This document shows, piece by piece, positions 41,013 to 49,115 of a stretch of DNA of 64,000 nucleotides (position 1 is its first letter; every line of letters starts with the position of its first letter). The translations under genes and the position numbers were made by a program. Source of the DNA: Geodermatophilus tzadiensis (lineage in GTDB: Bacteria; Actinomycetota; Actinomycetes; Mycobacteriales; Geodermatophilaceae); contig NZ_PVTG01000008.1 in assembly GCF_003002915.1 (NCBI RefSeq), positions 1 to 64,000 on the forward strand, read 5' to 3'. Below the pieces are notes generated by a model. The model saw only the letters and a list, made by a program, of their open reading frames with translations. It did not search any database and was not told where the DNA came from.

Positions 41013-43322
41013 TTGCCGGCGACCCCGTCCGACGTCGACCCCGACCCCGAGCTCGCGCAGGAGCAGACCTACGTCAGCGACCTGTACACGCGCCTCGACG
41101 CCGCCCGTGACCTGGCCACCCGGCGGCTGCGCCAGGCGATCTCCTGGCCGGCGGTCGACCCGCAGGCGCTGCAGGAGCGCGACGCCACCGTGCGCTTCCA
41201 GACCGAGCGGGTCACCGCCCTCGACGCCGCGGAGGCCGGCCTGTGCGTGGGCCGCATCGACCGCACCGACGACGGCCCGCTCTACATCGGCCGCATCGGC
41301 CTGCCCGCCGACGACGCCGGCGGCGACCCCGCGCTGGTCGACTGGCGCGCGCCCGCGGCCCGCCCCTTCTACACCGCCACCCCGGTGCACCCGCTGGGCA
41401 TCGAGCGGCGCCGGCACATCCGCACCCGCGGGCGCACCGTCGTCCGGCTCGACGACGAGGTGCTCACCGGCGGGGTCGCCGGCTCCGGGCTGACCGGCGA
41501 GGCTGCGCTGTTCGCCGCGCTGGACGCCTCCCGCACCGGGCGGATGACCGACATCGTGCGCACCATCCAGGCCGAGCAGGACCGGATCATCCGCGCCGAC
41601 GACCGAGGCGTGCTCGTCGTCCAGGGCGGCCCGGGCACCGGCAAGACGGCGGTGGCGCTGCACCGCGCGGCCTACCTGCTCTACACCCACCGCGAGCGGC
41701 TGGCCCGGCGCGGGCTGCTCGTCGTCGGCCCGACGCCGACGTTCCTCCGCTACATCGCCGACGTGCTGCCCGCCCTCGGCGAGACCGGGGTGCTGCTGGC
41801 CGGGCTGGGCCAGCTGCGGCCGGGCCTGGACGCGCGCGGCGAGGAGTCGCCGGAGACCGCGGCGGTCAAGGGCCGGCTGGAGATGGTCGACGTGCTGCGC
41901 ACGGCCATCTCCGACCGGCAGGTGGTGCCCGACGGCCCGCGCGAGGTGGTGGTCGACGGGTTCGCCCTGCGGCTGCGGCCGATCGACGTCACCCGCGCCC
42001 AGAACGCCGCGCGCAAGGCCGACCCGCTGCACAACCTGGCGCGGCCCGTGTTCGTCCGGCGGGTGGTCGACCTGCTGACCCGCCGCTACGCCGAGCGCAT
42101 CGGCGCGGGCATTGACGTCGGCCGCGACCTGTTCGACCGGGAGGACGTCGCCGCGCTGCGCCGCGAGGTGGCCGAGGACCCCGGCGTGCGCTCGCTGCTG
42201 GCGCAGCTGTGGCCGGTGCTCACCCCCGAGCGGCTGCTCAGCGACCTCTACGCCGACCCCGACCGCGTCGCCCGGGCCACCCCCGGGTGGTCCGACGCCG
42301 ACCGCGCGCTGCTGCACCGCCCCCGCGGGTCGGCGTGGACGCCGGCCGACGTGCCGCTGCTGGAGGAGGCCGAGGAACTGCTCGGCTTCGACGACAGCGC
42401 GCAGCGGGCACGCGCCGACCGGGACCGCCGGCGCGCGCTGGCCCGCGCCCAGGAGACGCTCGACGTGCTGCACGGCTCCCGGTCGGTGGACCTCGAGGAC
42501 GAGCACCTGGAGGCCGAGGTGCTCAGCGCCGGCGACCTGCTCTCCGCCGAGGACCTCGCCGACCGGCACCGCGAGCTCGACTTCCGCACCACCGCCGAGC
42601 GGGCCGCCGCCGACCGCACCTGGACCTTCGGGCACGTCGTCGTCGACGAGGCCCAGGAGCTCTCGCCGATGGCCTGGCGGCTGCTCGTGCGCCGCTGCCC
42701 GACCCGCTCGATGACCGTCGTCGGGGACGTGGCGCAGACCGGCAGCCTGGCCGGGGCCGACCGCTGGGACGCCGTGCTGCGCCCGCACGTCGGCGACGCC
42801 TGGCGGCTGGAGGAGCTGACGGTGAACTACCGGACGCCGGCCGAGGTCATGGAGCTGGCGGCCGACGTGCTCGCCGCCTCCGGCACCGGCCTGCGCCCGC
42901 CGCGGTCGGTGCGCACCGGCGGGGCGCCGCCGGCGGCCGAGGTGACCGGGTCGTCGGGGCTCGCCGCCCGCGCGGCGGCGGTGGCGGCCGAGCTGGCCGG
43001 CGGTGAGGGGACGACGGCGGTGCTGGTGCCGCCGAGCCGGCTGGCCGACGTGGTCGCGGCGTTGCGGGAGCTGCGCCCGGACGTGCAGTCGGGACCGGGC
43101 GCGGACTCCTCCGCCGGGCCGGTCGTGCTGACCCCCGGCGAGGCCAAGGGGCTGGAGTTCGACTCGGTGGTGCTCACCGATCCCCAGGGGGTGCTCGACG
43201 AGGGCGTGCGCGGGGTCAACGACCTCTACGTGGCGCTCACCCGGGCCACCCAGCGGCTGGTCGTGCTCTCCCCCGGCCCGCTGCCGGCCGTGCTGTCCCG
43301 GCTGGAGGAGGCCGCGGCCTGA
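41013..43322 (+). CDS. helR: HelD/HelR-type UvrD-family helicase (RNA polymerase recycling ATPase)
   Basis: 769 aa. Superfamily 1 motor: Walker A GGPGTGKT near 205-212 (VVQGGPGTGKTAVALHRAAYLLY), the DEAQ region VVDEAQELSPM, MTVVGDVAQTG, LTVNYRTP, and GEAKGLEFDSVVL with DLYVALTRAT in helicase domain 2. An N-terminal coiled coil (ELAQEQTYVSDLYTRLDAARDLA) and the LVDWRAPAARPFYTATPVHPLGIERRRHIRT segment are HelD features. HelR displaces rifampicin-bound or stalled RNA polymerase in Streptomyces and relatives. I chose TTG 41013 (AGAGGGA six bases upstream); an ATG at 40929 lies within the inverted-repeat leader. Confidence 0.88.
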   Translation: MPATPSDVDPDPELAQEQTYVSDLYTRLDAARDLATRRLRQAISWPAVDPQALQERDATVRFQTERVTALDAAEAGLCVGRIDRTDDGPLYIGRIGLPADDAGGDPALVDWRAPAARPFYTATPVHPLGIERRRHIRTRGRTVVRLDDEVLTGGVAGSGLTGEAALFAALDASRTGRMTDIVRTIQAEQDRIIRADDRGVLVVQGGPGTGKTAVALHRAAYLLYTHRERLARRGLLVVGPTPTFLRYIADVLPALGETGVLLAGLGQLRPGLDARGEESPETAAVKGRLEMVDVLRTAISDRQVVPDGPREVVVDGFALRLRPIDVTRAQNAARKADPLHNLARPVFVRRVVDLLTRRYAERIGAGIDVGRDLFDREDVAALRREVAEDPGVRSLLAQLWPVLTPERLLSDLYADPDRVARATPGWSDADRALLHRPRGSAWTPADVPLLEEAEELLGFDDSAQRARADRDRRRALARAQETLDVLHGSRSVDLEDEHLEAEVLSAGDLLSAEDLADRHRELDFRTTAERAAADRTWTFGHVVVDEAQELSPMAWRLLVRRCPTRSMTVVGDVAQTGSLAGADRWDAVLRPHVGDAWRLEELTVNYRTPAEVMELAADVLAASGTGLRPPRSVRTGGAPPAAEVTGSSGLAARAAAVAAELAGGEGTTAVLVPPSRLADVVAALRELRPDVQSGPGADSSAGPVVLTPGEAKGLEFDSVVLTDPQGVLDEGVRGVNDLYVALTRATQRLVVLSPGPLPAVLSRLEEAAA

Positions 43323-43381
43323 GGAAGGTCCCTCCTGCTCCCCACCGCTCGCGGGCTCGCGGCGGCCCCTGCAGGAGGGCC
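43322..43381 (+). terminator. Dispersed structured element family 1, copy B
   Basis: Starts at the last base of the HelR stop. Outer stem CCCTCCTGC (43330-43338) / GCAGGAGGG (43371-43379); conserved core CCCACCGCTCGC and GCTCGCGGCGG. Same outer stem as copy A. Confidence 0.75.
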
Positions 43382-43390
43382 ACGGCGCGT

Positions 43391-43429
43391 GGTCGTGCTC
43401 TGCCCCGCCGGTGTGGGCAGAGCACGACC
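43391..43429. repeat. Dispersed palindrome family 2, copy 2
   Basis: 15-bp perfect arms GGTCGTGCTCTGCCC / GGGCAGAGCACGACC with a 9-base loop. Confidence 0.8.
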
Positions 43430-43459
43430 TGGCGGAGGGCGGAGGTGTCCGGCCGCTCG

Positions 43460-43495
43460 GTCGTGCTCTGGTCCGCATCGGGGGCAGAGCACGAC
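43460..43495. repeat. Dispersed palindrome family 2, copy 3
   Basis: 11-bp arms GTCGTGCTCTG / CAGAGCACGAC with a 14-base interior that has lost the inner pairing of the other copies. Lies just after the stop of the P450 gene (minus strand). Confidence 0.75.
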
Positions 43496-43499
43496 TCGC

Positions 43500-44756
43500 T
43501 CAGGAGGTGGGTACCACCGCCGCGGGGCGCCAGAGCGCGGCGGGCCGGAGGACGACGCCGCTGGCCGGGCGGGCGGGGATGCGGCGCAGCGAGATGGTCA
43601 GGTCCTGGTCGGCGGGGATGTCCAGGGGCAGCCGGGCTAGCCGCGGCGCCAGCGCGGCGAGCAGGGCGACGGTGAGCTGCTCGCCGGGGCAGCGGTGGTT
43701 GGTCCGCGGGTCGCCGCCGCCCTGGGGCACCAGCTCGAACTCGCCGATCCCCCGGCCGAGGAACCGCTCGGGCCGGAAGGCGTAGGGGTCCTCCCACAGG
43801 TCGGGGTCGTGGTTCTGCCCGAAGAGGTCGAGCAGCACCATGGAGTGGCGCGGGATCGTCTGCCCGCGGAACTCCAGCCGCCGGGGCGCGCGGCCGCCGA
43901 TGAACGGCGCGAAGGGGTAGAAGCGCCGCACCTCGTGGGCCCACGCCTCGGCGAAGGCCGGGTCGGCCGCGGCCAGCCGCGGGCGGTACTCCGGCCAGCG
44001 GGCCAGCGCGTGCCCGGAGAAGGTCGTGAACCAGGCGACGGCGGTGGTCGGCCGGATGACGTTGAGCAGCTCGACGGCGGCCACCCGCGGGTCGAGCGGC
44101 TGCCCGTCGGCGTCGCGGTGCGCGGCGACGACGGCCAGCGCCGACCCCGCCGGTGCCCGCACCTCGCCGGCGCGGACCCGCTGGACGAGGTGCGCCAGCT
44201 GCCGCTGACGCCGGCCGCGCGCCCGCCGGGCCCGCCAGTGCCGCGGCCCGCCCGTGGCGAAGCCGTCGACCATCGCCAGCAGGTCGCGCGTGAGCGCCGG
44301 CACCTCGTCCTGCTCGACCGGCACCCCGGCCCACCGGGTGACCGCGCCGGCGATCACCTGCGCCGACTCCTCGAACAGCACGACCTGCGGCCGGTCCTGC
44401 CAGCCCCGCGCGGCGGCGTCCCAGTCGGCGCAGGCCTGCTCCACCAGGTCCGCGATGCGGTCGCCGTCCATGAGGACCGACACGAACATCGCCTTGCGGA
44501 CCCGGTGCGCCTCGCCGTCGAGGGTGTGCACCGCGCCCTTGCCGAACAGCGTGCCCTGCACCGGCTCGGGGATGGCGTGGGCGCGGTGCACGTGCCGCTC
44601 GTCGTAAAGGAACCGCGCCGCCTCCGGGCCCTGGATCGCGATCGCCGGCAGGCCGCCCAGCCGGGTCCTGGCGGCGTACCGGCCGCGGGCCCGGCGCAGG
44701 TCGGGCATCCAGGCGTAGCCCTTGGTCAGCAGGGCGAGGGAGTTCTCCAGGCGCAT
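43500..44756 (-). CDS. CYP152-family fatty-acid peroxygenase P450 (OleT-like active site)
   Basis: 418 aa from ATG 44756. CYP152 enzymes use H2O2 to hydroxylate or decarboxylate fatty acids. Diagnostic: the acid-alcohol pair is replaced by Arg-Pro (NVIRPTTAV, R235-P236), which binds the substrate carboxylate; EVRR (E275, R278); the peroxygenase heme loop PQGGGDPRTNHRCPGE with Cys 356; and YPFAPFIGG. At the position equivalent to residue 85 of OleT-JE there is His (FGKGAVHTLDG; F71 and H77, same spacing), as in alkene-forming OleT, rather than the Gln of P450-BSbeta. It is 46 bp downstream of the macro-SIR2 gene on the same strand. Start chosen at MRLENSLALLTKGYAW. Confidence 0.9.
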   Translation of the reverse strand: MRLENSLALLTKGYAWMPDLRRARGRYAARTRLGGLPAIAIQGPEAARFLYDERHVHRAHAIPEPVQGTLFGKGAVHTLDGEAHRVRKAMFVSVLMDGDRIADLVEQACADWDAAARGWQDRPQVVLFEESAQVIAGAVTRWAGVPVEQDEVPALTRDLLAMVDGFATGGPRHWRARRARGRRQRQLAHLVQRVRAGEVRAPAGSALAVVAAHRDADGQPLDPRVAAVELLNVIRPTTAVAWFTTFSGHALARWPEYRPRLAAADPAFAEAWAHEVRRFYPFAPFIGGRAPRRLEFRGQTIPRHSMVLLDLFGQNHDPDLWEDPYAFRPERFLGRGIGEFELVPQGGGDPRTNHRCPGEQLTVALLAALAPRLARLPLDIPADQDLTISLRRIPARPASGVVLRPAALWRPAAVVPTS

Positions 44757-44802
44757 CTCCCACCCCTGCCCTGGTCGGCCGGGCGGCAACCCCGGCGGCG
44801 GC

Positions 44803-46422
44803 TCAGCCGGGTCGCTGCTGCTGCAGCCGGTCGTCGCGCGGCTCGGAGGCGGCGTCGGCCGGCTCGTCCGGGCGGTCGTCGCGGCGGCCCGCCGAGCGGC
44901 CGTGCCCGAGCCGGCGCAGCAGCGCGGCCACCTCGCCGGCCGCCGACGGCGCCACCGAGCCCTCGGGGACCCGCGCCGCGACGTCCTGCAGCGCCTCGGC
45001 CAGCGCGCGCTCCTCGTCGCTGAGCATGCCGCGGTAGGCGGGGTCGAGCAGGTAGCCGGTGGGTGGGGTGGACAGGCAGCCGATCAGGTCCAGCAGCACC
45101 TCCAGCCGGCGGGCGGCCTCGGCCGGTGAGGTGTCCGACCGCGACATCGCGACCGTCTCCACGTCCTGCTCCCACAGCCGCGCGCGGGCGGCGTCCTCCC
45201 GCAGCGCCAGCACCGTGCCCGACCGGCGCCGCGGCTCCCGGTCGGGGCCCTGGACGGCGCTGCGCACCTGGTGGGCGATGCGGACCAGGTCGTCGTCGAG
45301 CATCGAGGTGCCCACGAACAGCACGTGCCGGGTGAGCAGCAGGGAGTGCAGCACGCCGGCCAGCGCCGCTCGCGAGTCGCCCAGCTGCAGGTACTCCTCG
45401 CGGGTCAGCACGACCGACTCGGGGTGCGCGGCGTCGCCGTGCAGCTTGAGCAGCCACGGCCGACCCGGCTGCGGCTCGTCGTAGGGCAGCACCGACAGCT
45501 CCCGGCCGATGTCGGCGGCGGCGAGCTCGACGAGCGGGTCGTAGTTGGTGGTGACGAACTCCTGCACCGGCAGGTCGGCGATCAGCGCGTGCGCCAGCGC
45601 GTAGGGGCCCGGGCCGAAGCGCTCCCGCACGAAGTCCTGCAGCCGGTCGCGGCCCAGCTCCCGCGCCAGCAGCGCCGCGGAGTCCTCCGGCGGCAGGCGG
45701 GTCAGCCCGGCTCGCAGGTCGTCGTCCAGGCCCGAGCGGCCGGCCAGCTCGTCGAGCAGCTGCTCCCAGGTCGGCAGGCCGGCGGCCGCGCTGACCCCCG
45801 CGCCGATGAACAGCGCCAGCTGCCCGCGGCGGGCCCGCTCCCCCAGCTGCTCGGCCAGCGCGCGCAGCGGGTCGGGCAGGTCCCAGCCGGTGGGCTCACC
45901 GCGGCGGATCCGCTGGGCCGCGGCCAGGTCGCTGGGTCCGCGCAGCACCAGCGCGACGTCGAAGCCGTGCGCGTCGGCGGCCTCGCGGAGCACCGGCAGC
46001 AGCTGCTGCAGGAGGTCGCCGCGCCGGCCGGCCGCCCCGCCCCAGCCGGTGCCCAGCGCCGGCAGCCCGACCAGCCGCCGCGCCCGGCCGTGCACCGGTT
46101 CGGGCACCTCCCGCCGGGCGACGGCGGCCAGTGCCTCGCGGGCGCCGTCGAGCAGCCAGTCCAGGCCGCGGCCGCAGTCGTCCACGGTGTCGAGCAGCCA
46201 CGCGCGGCGCGGCCCGGTGCCGGGCACCTCGATGACGCGCTCGCCGCCGGACCACGCCAGGTCCACGCAGATGCCCGAGGCGTCCTCGTCGGCGACCAGG
46301 TCGGCGGGCAGCACGTCCCGCCAGCTCGCCGCCACCCGCAGGGTGCGCCCGGTGGGCACGAGGACGTCGTCGCAGGACAGCCGGGTCAGGTCGGCACCGA
46401 CGACGAAGACGTGTCCGCTCAC
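44803..46422 (-). CDS. Macro-like domain fused to SIR2-like NAD-binding domain
   Basis: 539 aa. The first 170 residues resemble a macro domain (VFVVGADLTRLSCDDVLVPTG; GLPALGTGWGGAAG near 119-131), which in other proteins binds ADP-ribose. Residues about 200-420 form a SIR2-like domain: ALFIGAGVS (207-211 core), FVTTNYDPLVE with N293, LLKLHGD with H328, and HVLFVGTSMLDDDL. Macro-plus-SIR2-like architectures resemble prokaryotic antiviral NADases such as ThsA, though here the macro domain is N-terminal and a polybasic, disordered tail follows. It lies between a membrane protein gene and the P450 gene, all on one strand. Function as NAD-depletion effector or ADP-ribose sensor is inferred. Confidence 0.75.
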   Translation of the reverse strand: MSGHVFVVGADLTRLSCDDVLVPTGRTLRVAASWRDVLPADLVADEDASGICVDLAWSGGERVIEVPGTGPRRAWLLDTVDDCGRGLDWLLDGAREALAAVARREVPEPVHGRARRLVGLPALGTGWGGAAGRRGDLLQQLLPVLREAADAHGFDVALVLRGPSDLAAAQRIRRGEPTGWDLPDPLRALAEQLGERARRGQLALFIGAGVSAAAGLPTWEQLLDELAGRSGLDDDLRAGLTRLPPEDSAALLARELGRDRLQDFVRERFGPGPYALAHALIADLPVQEFVTTNYDPLVELAAADIGRELSVLPYDEPQPGRPWLLKLHGDAAHPESVVLTREEYLQLGDSRAALAGVLHSLLLTRHVLFVGTSMLDDDLVRIAHQVRSAVQGPDREPRRRSGTVLALREDAARARLWEQDVETVAMSRSDTSPAEAARRLEVLLDLIGCLSTPPTGYLLDPAYRGMLSDEERALAEALQDVAARVPEGSVAPSAAGEVAALLRRLGHGRSAGRRDDRPDEPADAASEPRDDRLQQQRPG

Positions 46423-46486
46423 GCCGCTGCCCTACCCACGGCCATGCGCGGCGGGAACCCGGCGGACCGGGCCCCGCGGAGGCGGG

Positions 46487-47122
46487 TCAGGCCCCGCAGC
46501 CCCCGGCGCCGCAGGCGCAGCCGCCGCAGCCGGCCGGGCGGGCGAGGACCGGCCGCGCGGCGACCGAGCGCAGCGCGGCGGCGCCGACCAGCAGCGGCAC
46601 CGCGGCCAGGCCGGTCGCCAGCGCGGCGACGACCGTGGCGACGTCGGCCGCGCGCCCGGCGCCCTGGACGGCCGCGGTCCCGGCGAGCAGCCCGCCGACC
46701 AGCACGGTCCAGACCAGCAGCGCCATCCCGGCGCGGCGGGCGGCGCCCCCGCGGGCGACGGCGACCGCCGTGGCGACCACCAGCGCCAGCGGCACCCCGG
46801 CCAGCAGCGCCCACCCGGTGGCGGCGGCGGAGACGGCCGCGGCGACGAGCGCCGCGACCCCGAGCAGCAGCGTCAGCGCCCCGGCCGGCGTCGTGCCGGC
46901 GCGCAGCAGGACGGCCCCGCGGGCGGCGGCCAGCAGGCCGAGGACGCTGAGCAGCAGGCGGGCGCCGAGGTCGCCGGTCAGCACCGCCGCGACGGCCAGG
47001 CCCAGCAGCAGGACGCCGAGCGCCGCGCGCACCGGCCACGCCCGCCGGGCCGCCTCGTGCTCGCTGCGCGTCACCGCGCGGAGGGTCCGTCCTGCCGTTC
47101 CGGTCGCCGTCGGTGTCGCCAC
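46487..47122 (-). CDS. Multi-pass membrane protein with Cys-rich C-terminus
   Basis: 211 aa from GTG 47122. About six transmembrane helices (ALGVLLLGLAVAAVL, LLLSVLGLLAAARGAVLL, LTLLLGVAALVAAAV and others) in pairs, like HdeD/DUF308 proteins, then a short tail GCGGCACGAGGCGA with four Cys that may bind a metal or form disulfides. Divergent from the DUF1206 cluster (105-bp gap). It is upstream of the macro-SIR2 gene by 64 bp, possibly in one transcript. Family is not certain. Confidence 0.6.
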   Translation of the reverse strand: MATPTATGTAGRTLRAVTRSEHEAARRAWPVRAALGVLLLGLAVAAVLTGDLGARLLLSVLGLLAAARGAVLLRAGTTPAGALTLLLGVAALVAAAVSAAATGWALLAGVPLALVVATAVAVARGGAARRAGMALLVWTVLVGGLLAGTAAVQGAGRAADVATVVAALATGLAAVPLLVGAAALRSVAARPVLARPAGCGGCACGAGGCGA

Positions 47123-47227
47123 GTCCCCAGTGTCCCTGATGCCCCGTGCCGCGGGACGCCGGGCGCGGAGGGCGCGCGCGTGCGACCCTCGTGGGCCGCA
47201 GCGACGACAGGCGGGGAGCGCGGGGGC

Positions 47228-48118
47228 GTGGCCGAGGACACAGTCGAGAGCACCACCGGGGACCCGGCCGGGGACACGGCCGGCGAGACGGCGCCGGTGA
47301 CCCAGCGGGCCGCCCACAGCCCGGTGCTCCGGCGCACCGCCCAGCTCGGCCTGCTCGGCTACGCCCTCATCCACCTGCTGGTCGCCTGGCTGGCGCTGCA
47401 GCTGGCGTGGGGCCCGGGCCGCGCGCGCACCGCCGGCCGCTCCACCGACTCGGCCGGCGCGCTCGACGTGCTGGCCGAGTCCCCGTTCGGCGACGGCCTG
47501 CTGTGGGTGCTGGCCGTGGCGCTGAGCGGGCTGTGCGTGTGGCAGGCGGTGGAGGTGCTGCGCCACCACCGCTCGGTCCCCGGCCCGGGGCCGCGGCGGC
47601 GTGAGGCGCTGGTGCAGCTGGTCAAGACGGTGGGCACCGCGGTGCTCTACGGCTTCCTCGCCGTCTCCGCCGTCCGCGCCGCGCTGGGGCTGCGGGCCGG
47701 GCGGCGCGAGGAGCAGGAGACGGTGCGCGGCGTGCTGTCCTGGCCCGGCGGGCAGGTGCTCGTCGTCGCCGTCGCGCTCGTGGTGGTGGGCATCGGCGCC
47801 TACCACGTGCGCAAGGGCTGGCGGTCGGACTTCCTCGGCGAGATCGACCTGTCCACGGTGTCCCCGGCGCTGTGCACGCTGACCACCCGGCTCGGGCAGG
47901 TCGGCTTCGTGCTCAAGGGCGTCGCGCTGGTGCTGGTGGGCGGGGTGGTCGGCTGGGCGGCGGCCACCTTCGACGCGGCCACCGCGACCGGCCTGGACGG
48001 CGCGCTGCGGGCGGTGGCCACGGGTCCCCTCGGCCCGGTGGTGCTCACCGTCGTCGCCACCGGGCTGACCACCTTCTCCGTGTACCTGCTCGCCCGTGCG
48101 AGGCACCCGGTCGGCTGA
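47228..48118 (+). CDS. DUF1206 membrane protein (first of three)
   Basis: 296 aa from GTG 47228. The DUF1206 repeat of helical pairs is visible three times, each starting ARxG/QLGLLGYALIHLLVAWLAL-like, SVRAALGLRAGRREEQETV-like linkers, and AYHVRKGWRSDFLGEID, VGFVLKGVALVLVG. Six predicted membrane helices. Family function is unknown. First gene of a tandem series followed 65 bp later by a paralogue. Confidence 0.85.
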   Translation: MAEDTVESTTGDPAGDTAGETAPVTQRAAHSPVLRRTAQLGLLGYALIHLLVAWLALQLAWGPGRARTAGRSTDSAGALDVLAESPFGDGLLWVLAVALSGLCVWQAVEVLRHHRSVPGPGPRRREALVQLVKTVGTAVLYGFLAVSAVRAALGLRAGRREEQETVRGVLSWPGGQVLVVAVALVVVGIGAYHVRKGWRSDFLGEIDLSTVSPALCTLTTRLGQVGFVLKGVALVLVGGVVGWAAATFDAATATGLDGALRAVATGPLGPVVLTVVATGLTTFSVYLLARARHPVG

Positions 48119-48183
48119 ACCGACACGGCGCGGCGCGCTGTGCCACGCTGGTCCGTCACTCGGGGTGGGAAGGAGACCTGGCC

Positions 48184-49035
48184 ATGAGCGGTCCGGGAAC
48201 GGCGGCGGGCGCGGCGGGCCGGGCGGGCCGGGCGGGCCAGAGCGACGCCCTGGAACACCTCGCCCGGGTGGGGCTGATCGCCTACGGCATGGTCCACGTG
48301 CTCATCGCCTGGCTCGCGCTGCAGCTCGCCTGGGGCGGTGGCAGCAGCGAGTCCGCCGACCAGTCCGGCGCGCTGGCCACCCTGGCCGAGTCGCCCGTCG
48401 GCAAGCCGCTGCTGTGGGTGCTCGCCGTCGGGCTGGTCGCGCTGGCGCTGTGGCAGGCCGCCGAGGTCGTCCGGTGGCGCTCGGGCTGGTCGGCGTCCGG
48501 CGACGCGCGGAAGCGGGCGGTGCAGAAGACCGTCAAGGCGGTGGCCAAGGCGGTCGTCTACGCGGCGCTGGCGGTGCTGGCGTTCCGCTTCGCCACCGGC
48601 GGCGGGCAGTCCAGCTCGGGCCAGCAGCAGCAGACGACGGCCGGCGTCTTCGGCTGGCCGGGCGGGCGCTGGCTGGTCGCCGCGGTCGGGCTGGTCGTCA
48701 TCGGCGTCGGCGTCCACCACGTGCTCAAGGGCGTGAAGAAGGGCTTCCTCAAGGAGATCGACCTGGCCTCCGCGCCCCCGGCGGCCGAGCGGACGGTCAC
48801 CCGGCTCGGCCAGGTCGGCTACCCGGCCAAGGGCGTGGCGCTCGGCCTGGTCGGCGCGCTGCTGGTGTACGCCGCGCTGACCTTCGACCCCGCCAAGGCC
48901 TCCGGTCTCGACGGCGCGCTGCGCACGGTCCTCGACGCGCCCTTCGGCCGGGTGCTGCTGACGCTGGTGGCGCTGGGCATCGCCGCGTTCGGCGCGTTCT
49001 GCTTCGTGCGGGCGCGCTACCCCGAACGCACGTGA
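48184..49035 (+). CDS. DUF1206 membrane protein (second of three)
   Basis: 283 aa, ATG 48184. ARVGLIAYGMVHVLIAWLAL, then AVLAFRFATGG, GVHHVLKGVKKGFLKEIDL and VGYPAKGVALGLVGALL show the three-repeat DUF1206 pattern with a Gln-rich insert (SSSGQQQQTT) between repeats. Followed by a family-1 terminator-like element. Confidence 0.88.
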   Translation: MSGPGTAAGAAGRAGRAGQSDALEHLARVGLIAYGMVHVLIAWLALQLAWGGGSSESADQSGALATLAESPVGKPLLWVLAVGLVALALWQAAEVVRWRSGWSASGDARKRAVQKTVKAVAKAVVYAALAVLAFRFATGGGQSSSGQQQQTTAGVFGWPGGRWLVAAVGLVVIGVGVHHVLKGVKKGFLKEIDLASAPPAAERTVTRLGQVGYPAKGVALGLVGALLVYAALTFDPAKASGLDGALRTVLDAPFGRVLLTLVALGIAAFGAFCFVRARYPERT

Positions 49036-49036
49036 A

Positions 49037-49090
49037 GGACCCCGTCCTCCCCACCCTTCGCAAGCTCAGGGCGGGCCCCGGGACGGGGCC
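49037..49090 (+). terminator. Dispersed structured element family 1, copy C
   Basis: Outer stem CCCCGTCC (49040-49047) / GGACGGGG (49081-49088), which differs from copies A and B by compensating bases, around the core CCCACCCTTCGC and GCTCAGGGCGGG. Confidence 0.7.
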
Positions 49091-49115
49091 GCGTCCACGC
49101 ACTCTCCTGGAACGG

